Counted from the first letter of the stretch, positions 44,380-53,719 are shown. The stretch: DNA of 64,000 bases from Roseibium alexandrii DFL-11 (GCF_000158095.2 NZ_CM011002.1:5059703-5123702); one strand, 5' to 3'. A program made the numbers and translations. Notes: generated by a model not told the origin, from the sequence alone.

Positions 44380-45306
44380 CTAAGTTGAGGGTACAGCAAT
44401 GTCCCGTTGCGAAAGAGGTTTTACAGGGCCGCCACTTTCGTCATACCCGTGTTCTTCCATTTGGCAGGTCCAGCCATCGTTTTCCCGGGCAATAGAAAAC
44501 AAATTGTAGCGCGCTGCCGGTTTGTGACCGCCCGGTGCGCTGGTTGCTGACGGCACGCCAATGACAGGAACCGGACCGTTCGGCCCCTCGATATTTTCAA
44601 AACTATCGATATGCGTGTGACCGTGCAGGATCAGTTCGGCTCCGGCGCGCTTGACCACAGTCCGCAGCCGGGAAGCATCAGAAAGGCGTTTGTGCCATTT
44701 TGTTGCGTTCTTGAACGGCGGGTGGTGAATGAGGACAACGCGAAATAGCTTTTCTTCCGCGAGTTCCTCCAAAATCGCCCTCAAGCGGCGGGTTTGCTTT
44801 GTTCCAACGCGCCCGGAGGCAAACCATGGCGCGGTTGCCCGGCCTGTGGTGACACCGATGATCGCGATATCGCCGCGCTTGCGCACGTAAGGAAATGTTG
44901 CTTCTGAACCGACTTTTTCAGACGGAACATCGTCTTCGCCATCGCCGCGCATATAGGGCCACCATGCGGTTCGGGCCTTTTTGACCGCACCGCGGACATA
45001 CGCATCGTGATTGCCAGGGACCACGGAAACCTGATCCGGTGCGCCCAACTCGTCCAGCCACGCACGGGCGCCGCTGATTTCAAGGGGGAGCGCGATGTTG
45101 ACGAGGTCACCGGTGACGGCGATGTGGTCCGGCGCTTGTGCCTTCATATCCTCGATCAATTGTTCCAGGTGATTGCCGCCCATGATTTTGGAACGGTTGC
45201 GCTGCCAGTTCAGATAACCGAGCAAACGCTTAGAAAACAACTGAAGGAGCTTGGGGTCGGGAAGGGGACCCAAATGGGGATCGGAGAGATGCGCAAGCTT
45301 GAACAT
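44380..45306 (-). CDS. calcineurin-like metallophosphoesterase
   Basis: A 308-residue phosphoesterase with the full set of di-metal motifs in order: DxH in LAHLSDPHLG (near 9), GD in AVTGDLVN, GNHD in VVPGNHDAYV, H in VVLIHHPPF and GHxH in LILHGHTHIDSF. The fold matches the Icc/CpdA-like class (cyclic nucleotide or other phosphodiester hydrolysis), but a C-terminal extension and the insert around WWPYMRGDGEDD differ from CpdA. No signal peptide, so probably cytoplasmic. It is transcribed alone; the substrate is open. Confidence 0.85.
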   Translation of the reverse strand: MFKLAHLSDPHLGPLPDPKLLQLFSKRLLGYLNWQRNRSKIMGGNHLEQLIEDMKAQAPDHIAVTGDLVNIALPLEISGARAWLDELGAPDQVSVVPGNHDAYVRGAVKKARTAWWPYMRGDGEDDVPSEKVGSEATFPYVRKRGDIAIIGVTTGRATAPWFASGRVGTKQTRRLRAILEELAEEKLFRVVLIHHPPFKNATKWHKRLSDASRLRTVVKRAGAELILHGHTHIDSFENIEGPNGPVPVIGVPSATSAPGGHKPAARYNLFSIARENDGWTCQMEEHGYDESGGPVKPLSQRDIAVPST

Positions 45307-45325
45307 GGGGGCGCATCATCAAAGC

Positions 45326-45359
45326 AAAAAGCGCCGCGTCAAGGAAAAATGAGCGGCGC
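45326..45359 (-). terminator. Rho-independent terminator on the minus strand
   Basis: GCGCCGC (45331-45337) pairs with GCGGCGC (45353-45359); read on the minus strand it is followed by TTTTTGCTTT. It lies 37 bp after the stop of the small frame at 45396-45509 and 20 bp before the metallophosphoesterase start, so a minus-strand transcript must come from the right. Confidence 0.75.
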
Positions 45360-45395
45360 CAAGCGGATAGTCTGCGAATGGTCGTTGGGAGTGGA

Positions 45396-45509
45396 TTACT
45401 TCGCAGATTTTGTTTGTGGTTTTGTCTGCCGAGGGGCTGAGCCCTGGGTCTGACCGGTCCGGGTACCTTCGCGGAGGCTGGCTCCAACTACATGCACAAA
45501 TCCAAACAT
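45396..45509 (-). CDS. possible small protein (37 residues) ahead of a terminator
   Basis: ATG at 45509, TAA at 45396-45398. The product is MFGFVHVVGASLREG followed by a Thr/Gln/Lys/Pro-rich tail ending KSAK. It is too short for routine gene finding. Support comes from the intrinsic terminator 37 bp downstream on the same strand and a preceding micro-frame with a good ribosome site. There is no family match by eye. It may instead be part of a small non-coding RNA. Confidence 0.35.
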   Translation of the reverse strand: MFGFVHVVGASLREGTRTGQTQGSAPRQTKPQTKSAK

Positions 45510-45543
45510 GGCACAGAATCCAACTTGGCCGACAACTGTTAGA

Positions 45544-45654
45544 TCAGTTGGTCGGGAACGTGGTCAGAGATGCAGCGATCCGCGGATTGCTGGTGTCGAT
45601 AGCCGGTTTCCACTGGTAGTTCCGGCGACGCTTCTGAAAAAGAGTCTTGAACAT
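45544..45654 (-). CDS. possible small basic protein (36 residues)
   Basis: ATG at 45654 with AAAGGA about 7 bp upstream, TGA at 45544-45546. The product begins MFKTLFQKRRRNYQWKPAI and is strongly basic at the N-terminus. Together with the next frame (45396-45509) and the terminator at 45326 it would form a mini-operon. A perfect 16-bp palindrome lies in its leader at 45682-45697. Unproven as a protein; the transcript itself is the better-supported claim. Confidence 0.35.
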   Translation of the reverse strand: MFKTLFQKRRRNYQWKPAIDTSNPRIAASLTTFPTN

Positions 45655-45681
45655 AACGCTGTCCTTTGAGTTGTTAGGGGT

Positions 45682-45697
45682 GGGCAATCGATTGCCC
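45682..45697. promoter_or_regulatory. perfect 16-bp palindrome, possible operator
   Basis: GGGCAATCGATTGCCC is fully self-complementary and lies 28 bp upstream of the small frame starting at 45654. A TATAAAA-like stretch is at 45717-45723 on the minus strand. It could be a dimeric regulator's operator. The remaining DNA up to 45902 shows no gene. Confidence 0.45.
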
Positions 45698-45902
45698 TAA
45701 TCGTCATCAATCTGCCTTTTATATAGGCGTGCGGTGCACAAAGGAGGAGCGTTATTCCTTCGGGGCTGCCCTGCAAGGATTGCATGGGTTAACGAAGCGT
45801 TCCCAAAGGCTTACAAAATGTGGACAAGACGGCGGTTTCTACGCGTCGTCCTGCCTATTCTACAATAGTTTGCATAGAGCTGACCTTCAGAGCGTGCCCA
45901 GC

Positions 45903-46877
45903 TTAAGCTGCTGCCGTGAACCGGTCTCTGTCATGCGGCTCCATAAATTCGAGATCCGGCCCAACCGGCACGATACGGTGTGGATTGATTGTTTCGTGCG
46001 AGCCGAAATAGTGGTGTTTGATGGTCGCCATATCGACCGTCCCGGCAACACCCGGATACTGATAGAGTTCCCGCAAGTAATTGAAGAGGTTCGGGTAATC
46101 CGCAATTCGCCGGATGTTACACTTGAAATGTGTGACGTAGACCGGGTCAAAGCGTACGAGCGTTGTAAACAGGCGCCAATCGGCTTCAGTCAGGACATCG
46201 CCTGCAAGATAGCGCTGCTTTGACAGGCGGGCCTCCAGATCGTCCAGCGTTTCGAAAAGCGCTGTAACAGCTTCCTCGTATGCCTCTTGTGTTGTGGCAA
46301 ACCCGGACTTGTAAACACCGTTGTTGACGGTGTGATAGATACGCTCGTTGACCTCATCTATCTCAGGGCGCAGGTCTTGCGGATAATAGTCGGTCGTTGA
46401 ACCGGTCAGGTGATCGAACTCGGTGTTGAACATCCTAATGATTTCCGCCGACTCGTTGCTGACAATGGTCTGATGGTGTTTGTCCCAAAGGATGGGGACC
46501 GTGGCCCGGCCTGAATAGGTCGGGTCTGCCTTGACGTAGACCTGCCAGGCGTAGTTCGCGTCGGTGAGCGGCTCCGCTTCCCCAAACTCCCAACCGTTTT
46601 CCAGCATGAGCGGCTGGACAGCGGAAACAGAAATGTACTCGTTCAGGCCTTTCAGAGTCCGGAAGATCAAGGTCCGGTGGGCCCACGGGCAGGCATAGGA
46701 GACAAACAGGTGATACCGTCCAGCTTCGGCCTTGAAACCGCCGTCGCCCGTTGGACCGGGCCTCCCGTCTTTCGTGATGAAATTCCGGAATGCGGCGTCC
46801 TTGCGCACGAATCGCCCGCCTGTTGATTTGGTGTCATACCACTGATCGTGCCACACGCCGTCGACGAGCGTTCCCAT
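45903..46877 (-). CDS. yqjG: glutathionyl-hydroquinone reductase (YqjG/ECM4/PcpF family)
   Basis: A 324-residue Xi-class glutathione transferase that reduces glutathionyl-hydroquinones. ATG 46877 (MGTLVDGVWHDQWYDTKSTGG) with AGGAG upstream; the open frame runs further but without support. The catalytic Cys is in LFVSYACPWAHRTLIFR, followed by YVKADPTYSGRATVPILWDK and VSNESAEIIRMFN (glutathione site). The C-terminal helical domain has LAGDVLTEADWRLFTTLVRFDPVYVTHFKCN, characteristic of the family. A single gene without obvious partners. Confidence 0.93.
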   Translation of the reverse strand: MGTLVDGVWHDQWYDTKSTGGRFVRKDAAFRNFITKDGRPGPTGDGGFKAEAGRYHLFVSYACPWAHRTLIFRTLKGLNEYISVSAVQPLMLENGWEFGEAEPLTDANYAWQVYVKADPTYSGRATVPILWDKHHQTIVSNESAEIIRMFNTEFDHLTGSTTDYYPQDLRPEIDEVNERIYHTVNNGVYKSGFATTQEAYEEAVTALFETLDDLEARLSKQRYLAGDVLTEADWRLFTTLVRFDPVYVTHFKCNIRRIADYPNLFNYLRELYQYPGVAGTVDMATIKHHYFGSHETINPHRIVPVGPDLEFMEPHDRDRFTAAA

Positions 46878-47256
46878 ACCGGTCTCCTTCGAGTTTTGGT
46901 CTCCAGTATAGCTTGTGCCGTGATGGCAAATTTCAATCAACTGAATGGACTGTCCCTGTCCGGTGAACAATTGGATGTGCGCAAAAACGTGGTCTTTCCC
47001 GTCAAAAAGTTCTGGACCGGCAGGAGTTATGCGTGGTAGGCGCTAGCCTCTGTTTGAAACAGCGCGCAGAGTCCATCTGCGCAGCGCGTAAGGAATTTCG
47101 GGATTGATGAGCACAGGTCACATGCTCCGACGACGAACCAGCCGACGAGGAAACTCTCGTCTGCACCGTCGCGGCTGACCTATTCCCGATAACTCCGACA
47201 ATAAGGGATACCGGCAGGCGCGCAATCGCCACAATTTGCCAGCTGGAACTAATCCC
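46878..47256. other. gap between divergent genes, no gene seen
   Basis: About 380 bp separating the minus-strand reductase from the plus-strand acetyltransferase. Frames on the minus strand here run into the acetyltransferase gene and are shadows. Both promoters should lie here, but no strong -35/-10 pair was found. Confidence 0.4.
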
Positions 47257-47754
47257 ATGAAACAGACCTCTTGGGTCATTCGTCTCGAAGACGCCATCGA
47301 CGACACTGCAATTGAAGCCCTGCAAGCAGAAGCTTTCGGGCCTGGACGGTTTGTACGGACCGCTTTCAGGATCCGCGAAAATGTCCCCCACAGGCAAGAT
47401 CTTGCCTTTGTCGGCCTGTCCGGATCCAGGATTGCAGGGTCTGTCCGTTTGAGCCCCATCACGATCGGTGAGACCGATGCGCTGCTCTTAGGGCCGTTGA
47501 CGGTGTCTCCGGATTTCAAGAACCGCGGTTTGGGCAAGGCGCTGATGTGGACAGCCCTTGAGGCTGCAAAGGCGGCTGGAGACGAATACGTGTTGCTGGT
47601 TGGGGATGCGCCTTATTACAGCCCGTTCGGCTTTGAACAGGTGCATTTCGGCAGCATTACTCTGCCAGGCCCGGTCGACCCGGAAAGGCTTTTGATTGCA
47701 CGCTTGCATGATGGGGCGCTGCCGACCGGCTCAGTTCAGGGAAAAGCCGCATAG
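47257..47754 (+). CDS. GNAT-family N-acetyltransferase (YhbS-like)
   Basis: A 165-residue single-domain acetyltransferase from ATG 47257 (MKQTSWVIRLEDAIDD). The acetyl-CoA binding motif is LLLGPLTVSPDFKNRGLGKALMWTALEAAKAAG (R/QxxGxG as KNRGLG), and the fold ends YVLLVGDAPYYSPFGFEQVHFG, the pattern of the YhbS-like subgroup. The acceptor is unknown. Its stop lies in the left arm of a long hairpin repeat that probably ends transcription. Confidence 0.82.
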   Translation: MKQTSWVIRLEDAIDDTAIEALQAEAFGPGRFVRTAFRIRENVPHRQDLAFVGLSGSRIAGSVRLSPITIGETDALLLGPLTVSPDFKNRGLGKALMWTALEAAKAAGDEYVLLVGDAPYYSPFGFEQVHFGSITLPGPVDPERLLIARLHDGALPTGSVQGKAA

Positions 47755-47852
47755 AGCACGTTGCGAATAAGCTCCGTCGCTCAACGTGCTCAAAGCAGTC
47801 GTTTTTGATGCGTTTCCGGTCAGGAACCCAGTATCGATTTGCCCAGAAACGC
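47754..47852. repeat. compound hairpin element between convergent genes
   Basis: GAGCACGTTG (47754-47763) is perfectly complementary to CAACGTGCTC (47782-47791), and GCGTTTC (47810-47816) to GAAACGC (47846-47852). It fills the 99-bp gap between the acetyltransferase and the minus-strand operon, suggesting an intergenic repeat family member or bidirectional terminator. No second copy is in the window. Confidence 0.5.
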
Positions 47853-47853
47853 T

Positions 47854-49929
47854 CTAACGGCCTTCCCGATACCAGGTTGCCGAGACGGCGCCCAGAAGGA
47901 TGGCGAGACCAAGCAGTCCGATGAGCAGCGGGAACCTGTCGACACCATTTAACAGGCTGGCTTCCGTTTGTTTGAGACCGATCCAACCGTTGCCTTCGTA
48001 ACTTGCCGACTGGCGCATGGAGATGACACGTGGGAGATCAAGACTACCGCCCACATCCCTCAGCCGTTGCACCGCCCCACCTGTCGCTTCGGACACCGGT
48101 GACAACACGTCGGTATCAGAGAGAACGTTTGTGTACTCCCTCGGATTTTGCGGGCCAACGTGAATAAGGGCATTCATCTCACCATCTGTCACGGAAAAGA
48201 GGCCGGTTTCCGTCACGGGGGAGGAGCCGCGCCACAGACCAGGTTCTTGCTCTGTCATGGTGAGGTCCAAGTTGTCTCCCGTGGGGGAGACGACGGTGAC
48301 CTCGTTGACCGTTTCCCCTAGTGTTTGCCTTTCGACAATCAGTTCAGGGCCACGCAGGGACACGTTGAGTGCTTCTTCTTCAAGGTCCGGTTCCTGCATG
48401 AGCCAATGGGCAAGGCGGCGCAGCAGTGGGACATGTGGACCGCCGCCCTCAAAACCGCGGGCCCATAGCCAGACATGATCTGAAAGCAACATGGCAACCC
48501 GGCCTTCGCCTTCGCGGTTCAGGACCAGAAGTGGCGTTTCGCTTGGACCGGACATCAAGGTTTGGCCGCCGTCCAACTCCGTATCGACCGCGCGGAACCA
48601 GCGGCTCCAGGCTGGAGGGTCCTGTTCGGCACCTGGCAGGCCACGGGTCACCGGATGCCGTTCACCAAGGTTGGCAAGGGTCGCATAAAAGGGCTCTTCA
48701 AGAATTGCTCCGGTCGGACGGGCCGGAAGAATGGGGGCAAGCGGCGTTCTATATAGACTGCCGCCTTCTGCATAATCAGGGCCACCAGCCAACAGGACAG
48801 CACCGCCTTCGCGCACATACTGCGTTATGTTGTCGAAGTAGAGCATCGGCAACACTCCGCGCCGGACATAGCGGTCGAAGATGATCAAATCGAACTCATC
48901 GATCTTGACAGAAAACAGTTCCCGGGTCGGAAAGGCGATCAGGGACAGCTGGTTGATCGGCGTGCCGTCCTGCTTTTCGGGCGGGCGCAAAATGGTGAAA
49001 TGGACGAGATCAACAGATGCATCGGATTTCAGAAGATTGCGCCAGGTGCGTTCTCCGGCATGCGGAGAGCCGGACACGAGCAACACCCTCAGGTTCTCGC
49101 GAATACCGTCCACGGTTACCACGGCCCGGTTGTTCAGCGTGGTGAGTTCGCCTGGCAGGACCTCAGCCTCGATTTCAAAGATGTTGTCGCCGCCATGAGC
49201 GATCTCAACCGGGATGTCGATCTTCTCGCCCGTCCGCGCTGTGCGCAGGGTGACGACATCACCGTCCCGTTTGATTGTCAGGTTCACCTGATCTCCGGGG
49301 CCGGTTCCCAAGCCTTGATCGACAACGGTGAGGCTGATGGTCTGTTCCGAACCGACCAGGCCAAAGCGCGGAGCCGTATCCAGAACGATCCGGCGGTCGC
49401 GTTCGTCCGCAGTTCCGGTGATGAGGCCGTGAACAGGGGCATCGAAGCCGAGCGCTTCTGCATTCTCCGGGATGTCGTGGATCTGCCCATCGGTTATGAT
49501 AATCGCGCCGCCGACCCGTTCTGGCGGAACATCGGCCAGCCCGTTTGCGAGGGTTTGGAAGACTTCCGTCCCATCACCGGCCCCTGAGTTCCTGGCCTCG
49601 AGCAAACGCAGGTCAAATCCCTCCAGCTCCGCGATGCGTGACTGGATTTCCTCAGCTGCTGCTGTAGTCGTTTCTTCACGGTCTGCGAGCCGCTGGCTTT
49701 GGCTTTTGTCGACAACAAGCGCCACGACGCTGGACAAGGTTTCTCTGTCTTCGCGTTCCACCGCCGGGTTTGCGAGTGCAAGCACAAGCAATGCCATGGC
49801 AAGCGCCCGCAGCACCCAGCCGCGCAAATTGATGATGCCGAGAAGGACTGCAACCACCGCAGCAATCGCACCGGCGGTTATCAGAACCCATTGCGGCACG
49901 AGCGGGTCGAATGAAATAGACCAGTCCAT
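47854..49929 (-). CDS. large membrane protein of a MoxR-type operon (vWA-like, glutamine-amidotransferase-like fold)
   Basis: A 691-residue protein from ATG 49929 with AGGAGG upstream. Two N-terminal membrane segments (WVLITAGAIAAVVAVLLGIINL and VLRALAMALLVLALANPA) precede a vWA-like region (SSVVALVVDKSQSQ, AIIITDGQIHDIP). A middle Ig-like part follows, then a class-I-glutaminase-like segment (FDLIIFDRYVRRGVLPMLYFDNITQYVREGGAVLLAGGPDY). The C-terminus has one more membrane helix (FPLLIGLLGLAILLGAVSATW). This is typical of the last gene of MoxR-DUF58-BatA operons; it probably works at the membrane with the MoxR chaperone. No enzymatic activity can be claimed. Confidence 0.78.
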   Translation of the reverse strand: MDWSISFDPLVPQWVLITAGAIAAVVAVLLGIINLRGWVLRALAMALLVLALANPAVEREDRETLSSVVALVVDKSQSQRLADREETTTAAAEEIQSRIAELEGFDLRLLEARNSGAGDGTEVFQTLANGLADVPPERVGGAIIITDGQIHDIPENAEALGFDAPVHGLITGTADERDRRIVLDTAPRFGLVGSEQTISLTVVDQGLGTGPGDQVNLTIKRDGDVVTLRTARTGEKIDIPVEIAHGGDNIFEIEAEVLPGELTTLNNRAVVTVDGIRENLRVLLVSGSPHAGERTWRNLLKSDASVDLVHFTILRPPEKQDGTPINQLSLIAFPTRELFSVKIDEFDLIIFDRYVRRGVLPMLYFDNITQYVREGGAVLLAGGPDYAEGGSLYRTPLAPILPARPTGAILEEPFYATLANLGERHPVTRGLPGAEQDPPAWSRWFRAVDTELDGGQTLMSGPSETPLLVLNREGEGRVAMLLSDHVWLWARGFEGGGPHVPLLRRLAHWLMQEPDLEEEALNVSLRGPELIVERQTLGETVNEVTVVSPTGDNLDLTMTEQEPGLWRGSSPVTETGLFSVTDGEMNALIHVGPQNPREYTNVLSDTDVLSPVSEATGGAVQRLRDVGGSLDLPRVISMRQSASYEGNGWIGLKQTEASLLNGVDRFPLLIGLLGLAILLGAVSATWYREGR

Positions 49930-49937
49930 CAAACCTC

Positions 49938-52757
49938 CTATTGCCCGAGCCGTTCCAGCAGAGCCGGAATGTGGACCTGGTCAGCCTTATAGTTTCCGGT
50001 CAGGCTGTACATCACGATGTTGACGCCCGCACGAAAGGCGTAGTCGCGCTGGATCGGATTGTTTGGCACCGTCGGGAACATGAACTCCCCCGTCGGCGTG
50101 ATCGCCCAAGCCGATGCAAAATCATTCCCGGTAATCATCAGAGGGGAAACACCGTCTCCGGCCCGAACCGGTCGGTCACCTCGGGCAGTCACTTCATCGA
50201 GGCTTTCCACCCATAGCGGGCTGGTGGAATACCGGCCCGGGAATGTGTCGAGCAGATAGAACGCTTTCGTGAGCACGTGATCTGGCGGGACTGGTTCCAA
50301 TGGAGGAACGTCGAGATCCTCCAGGATCTCTCGCAGTTTCAAAGTTGCCGGTGTTGATCCGAAGCCGGTTGTTGACGCGTTGATATGATCCCGTGTGTCG
50401 AAGAGGATTGTGCCACCGTTCCGCATGAAGGTGTCGATCCGGGCGATCGTCTGGTCACTTGGTTTGTCAGCCGAAGGATCTATCGGCCAGTATAGCAGCG
50501 AATAGAAGGCCAGCTCGTCACGCGCAATGTCGATGGCGACTGGTGCGCCGGGTTCCAGTGCGGTGCGTTCGGACAAAAACTGCGTCAGGCCCGCAAGGCC
50601 CGCGGCGCTTGCATCATCAACCTCTGGGACACCCGTCAAAACATAGGCCAAACGGGTTTCGAGGGTGGATTCCAAAGCTCTCAAGTCATCAGACGAAGAC
50701 TGCGCATATGCGTCTGGAACACCTGCCGTGCTGAGGAGCGCTGTTGCCAACGCTGCCGCACCGATGACACTTGCCATCCTGGTCTTCAGGCGCAGACGGT
50801 TCAGGCCGCCAGCAAGCACAAACACGGCAATGGCGTCCGCAATGATCAGCAAAAAGGCCAAAGTGAAGAAGATCGCTCTCAAGTCCAGTGGGTCGGTCGC
50901 CGGATAAGGCGCTGTTTCCGCGTCTGGGCCAAGCGCCTCAATGTTAAGGGATTGCAGCGTGTTCTCAGCGCGCATCAGATTGAGGGCTCTGAACCCGTCC
51001 TCGCTGCCATAGAGACCCGGCGGGGTGCGGCGGCTTGCAAAGGCGTCCCGGAAATTGGCGGCGCTCACCGGTGTGACATCGACAGGGGGCGCGCCGAAGC
51101 GGCCATAGCCGTCAAGCAGCCGGAGCGGTGGAAGAACGCTGCGGGCCGGCTGCCCGTCCTCGGCTGTCTCTGAAGCTTGAGCCACATTGGAGACTGAAAG
51201 GATACGTCGCAACATGTTCAGGAAAACGCCGGAGAGCGGAAGGTTGGACCAGGAGGAATCCGCTGTCACATGGAAGAGCACGATACTGCCGTCGCCAGAT
51301 TGTGCTGCCGTGACCAACGGAGTGCCGTCTTCCAGCATTGCCCAGGTGCGCTTCGGCAGGTCCGATGTTGGCTCTGCAAGAACCTGGCGGTTGACAGTCA
51401 CCTCCGCTGGGACCTTCAGGCCGGAAAACGGAGACGCATCCGGAAAGGGGGCCAAATGCTGAGGTTGTTTCCAGGAGAGTGATCCGCCGAGTGACCGGTC
51501 TCCAGATCTGAGGCGAACAGGGATCAGCTCGTCCGTGCCGCCTGCCGTTCTGGGGCCTGCGAAGCGGACAAGAGTGCCTCCGCTTTGGACCCACTCGCCA
51601 AGTTCGATCGCGGTGGTGTCTGGCAGCCTCCCGACGTCCGCAAGGATGAGCACTGAAATTCCCTGATCAATCAGTGATGGCACTGCGGCTGCGATATCGC
51701 TATCTCGCGGGCGGCGGATGTCGGAAAACGGCGCGAGCGCCCGCTCGAGATAATAAAGAGGTGAGAGAAGCGGTTGATCAAGGTCACCGGATTGTCCGGA
51801 GATCAAGCCGACGGTCCGGCGGCGCCAGCTGTCGTCAACGAGTTGCACGGCCCCGGCTGCCTGTTCCCCTGCAATTTCGACACGGGCGATGTCATTGCGG
51901 AGTTCGCTTGGGAGCTCGAACCGGGCTTCGGTCTCAACATCACCGCTTGCAAACGTCGCAGTCGATTCCGCAAGCACCAGACCTTTGAGATCGAGAGCCC
52001 GCACATTGACGACCGATGTCGTGTTCTCAGGGTGACGGACCACATCGACGCTCAAGGCTTCGGTATCGTTGGCCAGACTTTTGAGCCCAAGCGGTGTTTG
52101 AAGGCCGGTCAACACTGTCACCGGAACGCCTTCTGTCAGGGACGCCAGAGTTTCCAAAAACGCATCATTGGTGGCCGTACCATCTGAAAGCCAGACGACC
52201 GCACCCGGAGGCGTATCCTGAGCGGCCTTTCTGAGACCGATGCCAAGTTCGCTGCGCAGGGGCGGGTAGGGGCGCGGGTCGAGTGCACGCAGAGTTTCAA
52301 GCGCAGCTGCCGGACTTTCAGGAACAAAGCCCTGGTTCGGACCTTCCGCCGTGGCTGCAAACATCACCGGCTGCCCGTTCTGCTCCGCCTCGGTAAGAAT
52401 GTTTTCAGCGGTTCGAACCTGGTCGTCCCATGATGTTGCAGATGTCCAGCCGTTGTCGATCAGGAGCCACAGAACGCCGTCCCGGCTTGCAACCGGTTCT
52501 TGGGCGCGCCAAACCGGGCCCGCGAGCGCAAAGATCAGGATCGCCGCCAGGAGCAAGCGCAACAAGGTCAGCCACCAGGGACTGCGCTGTGGCGTTTCAT
52601 CATGCTCATCAATGTCCAGCAAAAGCCGGGTCGGTGGGAATGCGATCTGTTGTGGCCGGGGTGGTGTCAGGCGCAACAGCCACCAAATCACGGGCAGCAA
52701 AGCCAGTGCGGTCAAAACCCACGGCGCGGTAAAGGTCAGTGGCAAACTGGCAAACAC
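49938..52757 (-). CDS. BatA/DUF4159-domain membrane protein
   Basis: A 939-residue protein starting with a GTG 3 bp after the DUF58 stop. The BatA N-terminal double membrane segment (FTAPWVLTALALLPVIWWLLRLTPP and WWLTLLRLLLAAILIFALAGPVW) is followed by a vWA-like part (DGVLWLLIDNGWTSA, GAVVWLSDGTATND) and a central region with FRDAFASRRTPPGLYGSEDGFR. Two more membrane helices lie near 650-710. A C-terminal DUF4159 domain (about 730-939) includes FMRNGGTILFDTRDH and FYLLDTFPGRY. It is the longest member of the operon. Role unknown beyond the family's link to MoxR ATPases and envelope processes. Confidence 0.82.
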   Translation of the reverse strand: MFASLPLTFTAPWVLTALALLPVIWWLLRLTPPRPQQIAFPPTRLLLDIDEHDETPQRSPWWLTLLRLLLAAILIFALAGPVWRAQEPVASRDGVLWLLIDNGWTSATSWDDQVRTAENILTEAEQNGQPVMFAATAEGPNQGFVPESPAAALETLRALDPRPYPPLRSELGIGLRKAAQDTPPGAVVWLSDGTATNDAFLETLASLTEGVPVTVLTGLQTPLGLKSLANDTEALSVDVVRHPENTTSVVNVRALDLKGLVLAESTATFASGDVETEARFELPSELRNDIARVEIAGEQAAGAVQLVDDSWRRRTVGLISGQSGDLDQPLLSPLYYLERALAPFSDIRRPRDSDIAAAVPSLIDQGISVLILADVGRLPDTTAIELGEWVQSGGTLVRFAGPRTAGGTDELIPVRLRSGDRSLGGSLSWKQPQHLAPFPDASPFSGLKVPAEVTVNRQVLAEPTSDLPKRTWAMLEDGTPLVTAAQSGDGSIVLFHVTADSSWSNLPLSGVFLNMLRRILSVSNVAQASETAEDGQPARSVLPPLRLLDGYGRFGAPPVDVTPVSAANFRDAFASRRTPPGLYGSEDGFRALNLMRAENTLQSLNIEALGPDAETAPYPATDPLDLRAIFFTLAFLLIIADAIAVFVLAGGLNRLRLKTRMASVIGAAALATALLSTAGVPDAYAQSSSDDLRALESTLETRLAYVLTGVPEVDDASAAGLAGLTQFLSERTALEPGAPVAIDIARDELAFYSLLYWPIDPSADKPSDQTIARIDTFMRNGGTILFDTRDHINASTTGFGSTPATLKLREILEDLDVPPLEPVPPDHVLTKAFYLLDTFPGRYSTSPLWVESLDEVTARGDRPVRAGDGVSPLMITGNDFASAWAITPTGEFMFPTVPNNPIQRDYAFRAGVNIVMYSLTGNYKADQVHIPALLERLGQ

Positions 52758-52760
52758 GGA

Positions 52761-53684
52761 TCAGACGCCCCCCTGCGGCATGGTATCGAGGTTGCCAGAA
52801 AGCGCGCTATGCAGGACCAGCAAGGGCTCGGCGGCTGAATGGTCGGTGTGATGCAGGACATATGTCCAACCCGCGCGGCGCGCCATGTCACGGATTTCCG
52901 CGCGATGTGCTTCGAGCCGTCTGTGATATTCCTCCCGCCAGGTTTCGGCGCGGCCTGCAGTTAAGCGGATGCCAGCTTCCGGATCGTTGAACTCAACCCG
53001 GCCGTCGAACGGAAAGGTCTCTTCGATCGGGTCCAGAACCTGCACGATATGCCCTTTGGCACCTGTTCCGGCAACTTGGCCGATCCAGGCAGCAATATCC
53101 TCAAGTGGATCCAGGAAATCGGAGATCAGAACGACGTCGGCAAAGCGCTTGACTGCAGTCGGGTCGGGTAAGGCCACTGGCTTGGACAGGTGTGTTAGCG
53201 CGTCCGCAAGCCGTTCAGCGGCTCTGCGATCGGAAAATGGCCGTGTCACTCCGGTCAATCCAATGCGCTCACCGGTCTCTGCGAGCATATCCGCCAGGGC
53301 CAGCATTATGACCAGTGAACGGTCCCGTTTGGTCACCTGAGACAGGCGGGATTGAAATTCCATGGATGAGGAAAGGTCGGCCCAGAGCCAAACGGTGTGG
53401 GCTGCTTCCCATTCCCGCTCACGGACATAAAGATGGTCATCCCTTGCTGAGCGCCGCCAGTCGATGCGTTTGGCCGGTTCACCCATATTGAAGGGGCGGA
53501 ACTGCCAGAAGCTCTCGCCAGGTCCGGCCCGCCGGCGACCATGCCATCCTGCGATAATCGAACTTGCTACATGGCTTGCTTCAACAAGAAGATCAGGGAG
53601 TGCATCGGCAACCGAACGGGCGTCACCGATAATGTTCGGCCAGTTTTCCTGGTCCAGTTTAACACTCTCCGTTGATGAGGCCAT
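52761..53684 (-). CDS. DUF58-domain protein
   Basis: A 307-residue soluble protein of the DUF58 family. The signature is ESFWQFRPFNMGEPAKRIDWRRSARDDHLYVREREWE, directly followed by a vWA-like fold with a MIDAS-type motif (VWLWADLSSSMEF) and DVVLISDFLDPLEDI. DUF58 proteins are almost always encoded next to MoxR AAA+ ATPases, as here (35 bp downstream of one), and are thought to be their substrates or adaptors. Third-from-last gene of the operon. Confidence 0.88.
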   Translation of the reverse strand: MASSTESVKLDQENWPNIIGDARSVADALPDLLVEASHVASSIIAGWHGRRRAGPGESFWQFRPFNMGEPAKRIDWRRSARDDHLYVREREWEAAHTVWLWADLSSSMEFQSRLSQVTKRDRSLVIMLALADMLAETGERIGLTGVTRPFSDRRAAERLADALTHLSKPVALPDPTAVKRFADVVLISDFLDPLEDIAAWIGQVAGTGAKGHIVQVLDPIEETFPFDGRVEFNDPEAGIRLTAGRAETWREEYHRRLEAHRAEIRDMARRAGWTYVLHHTDHSAAEPLLVLHSALSGNLDTMPQGGV

Positions 53685-53719
53685 GATTTTGGGCAGCTCC
53701 TTCGCGATGGAATTTCGAA

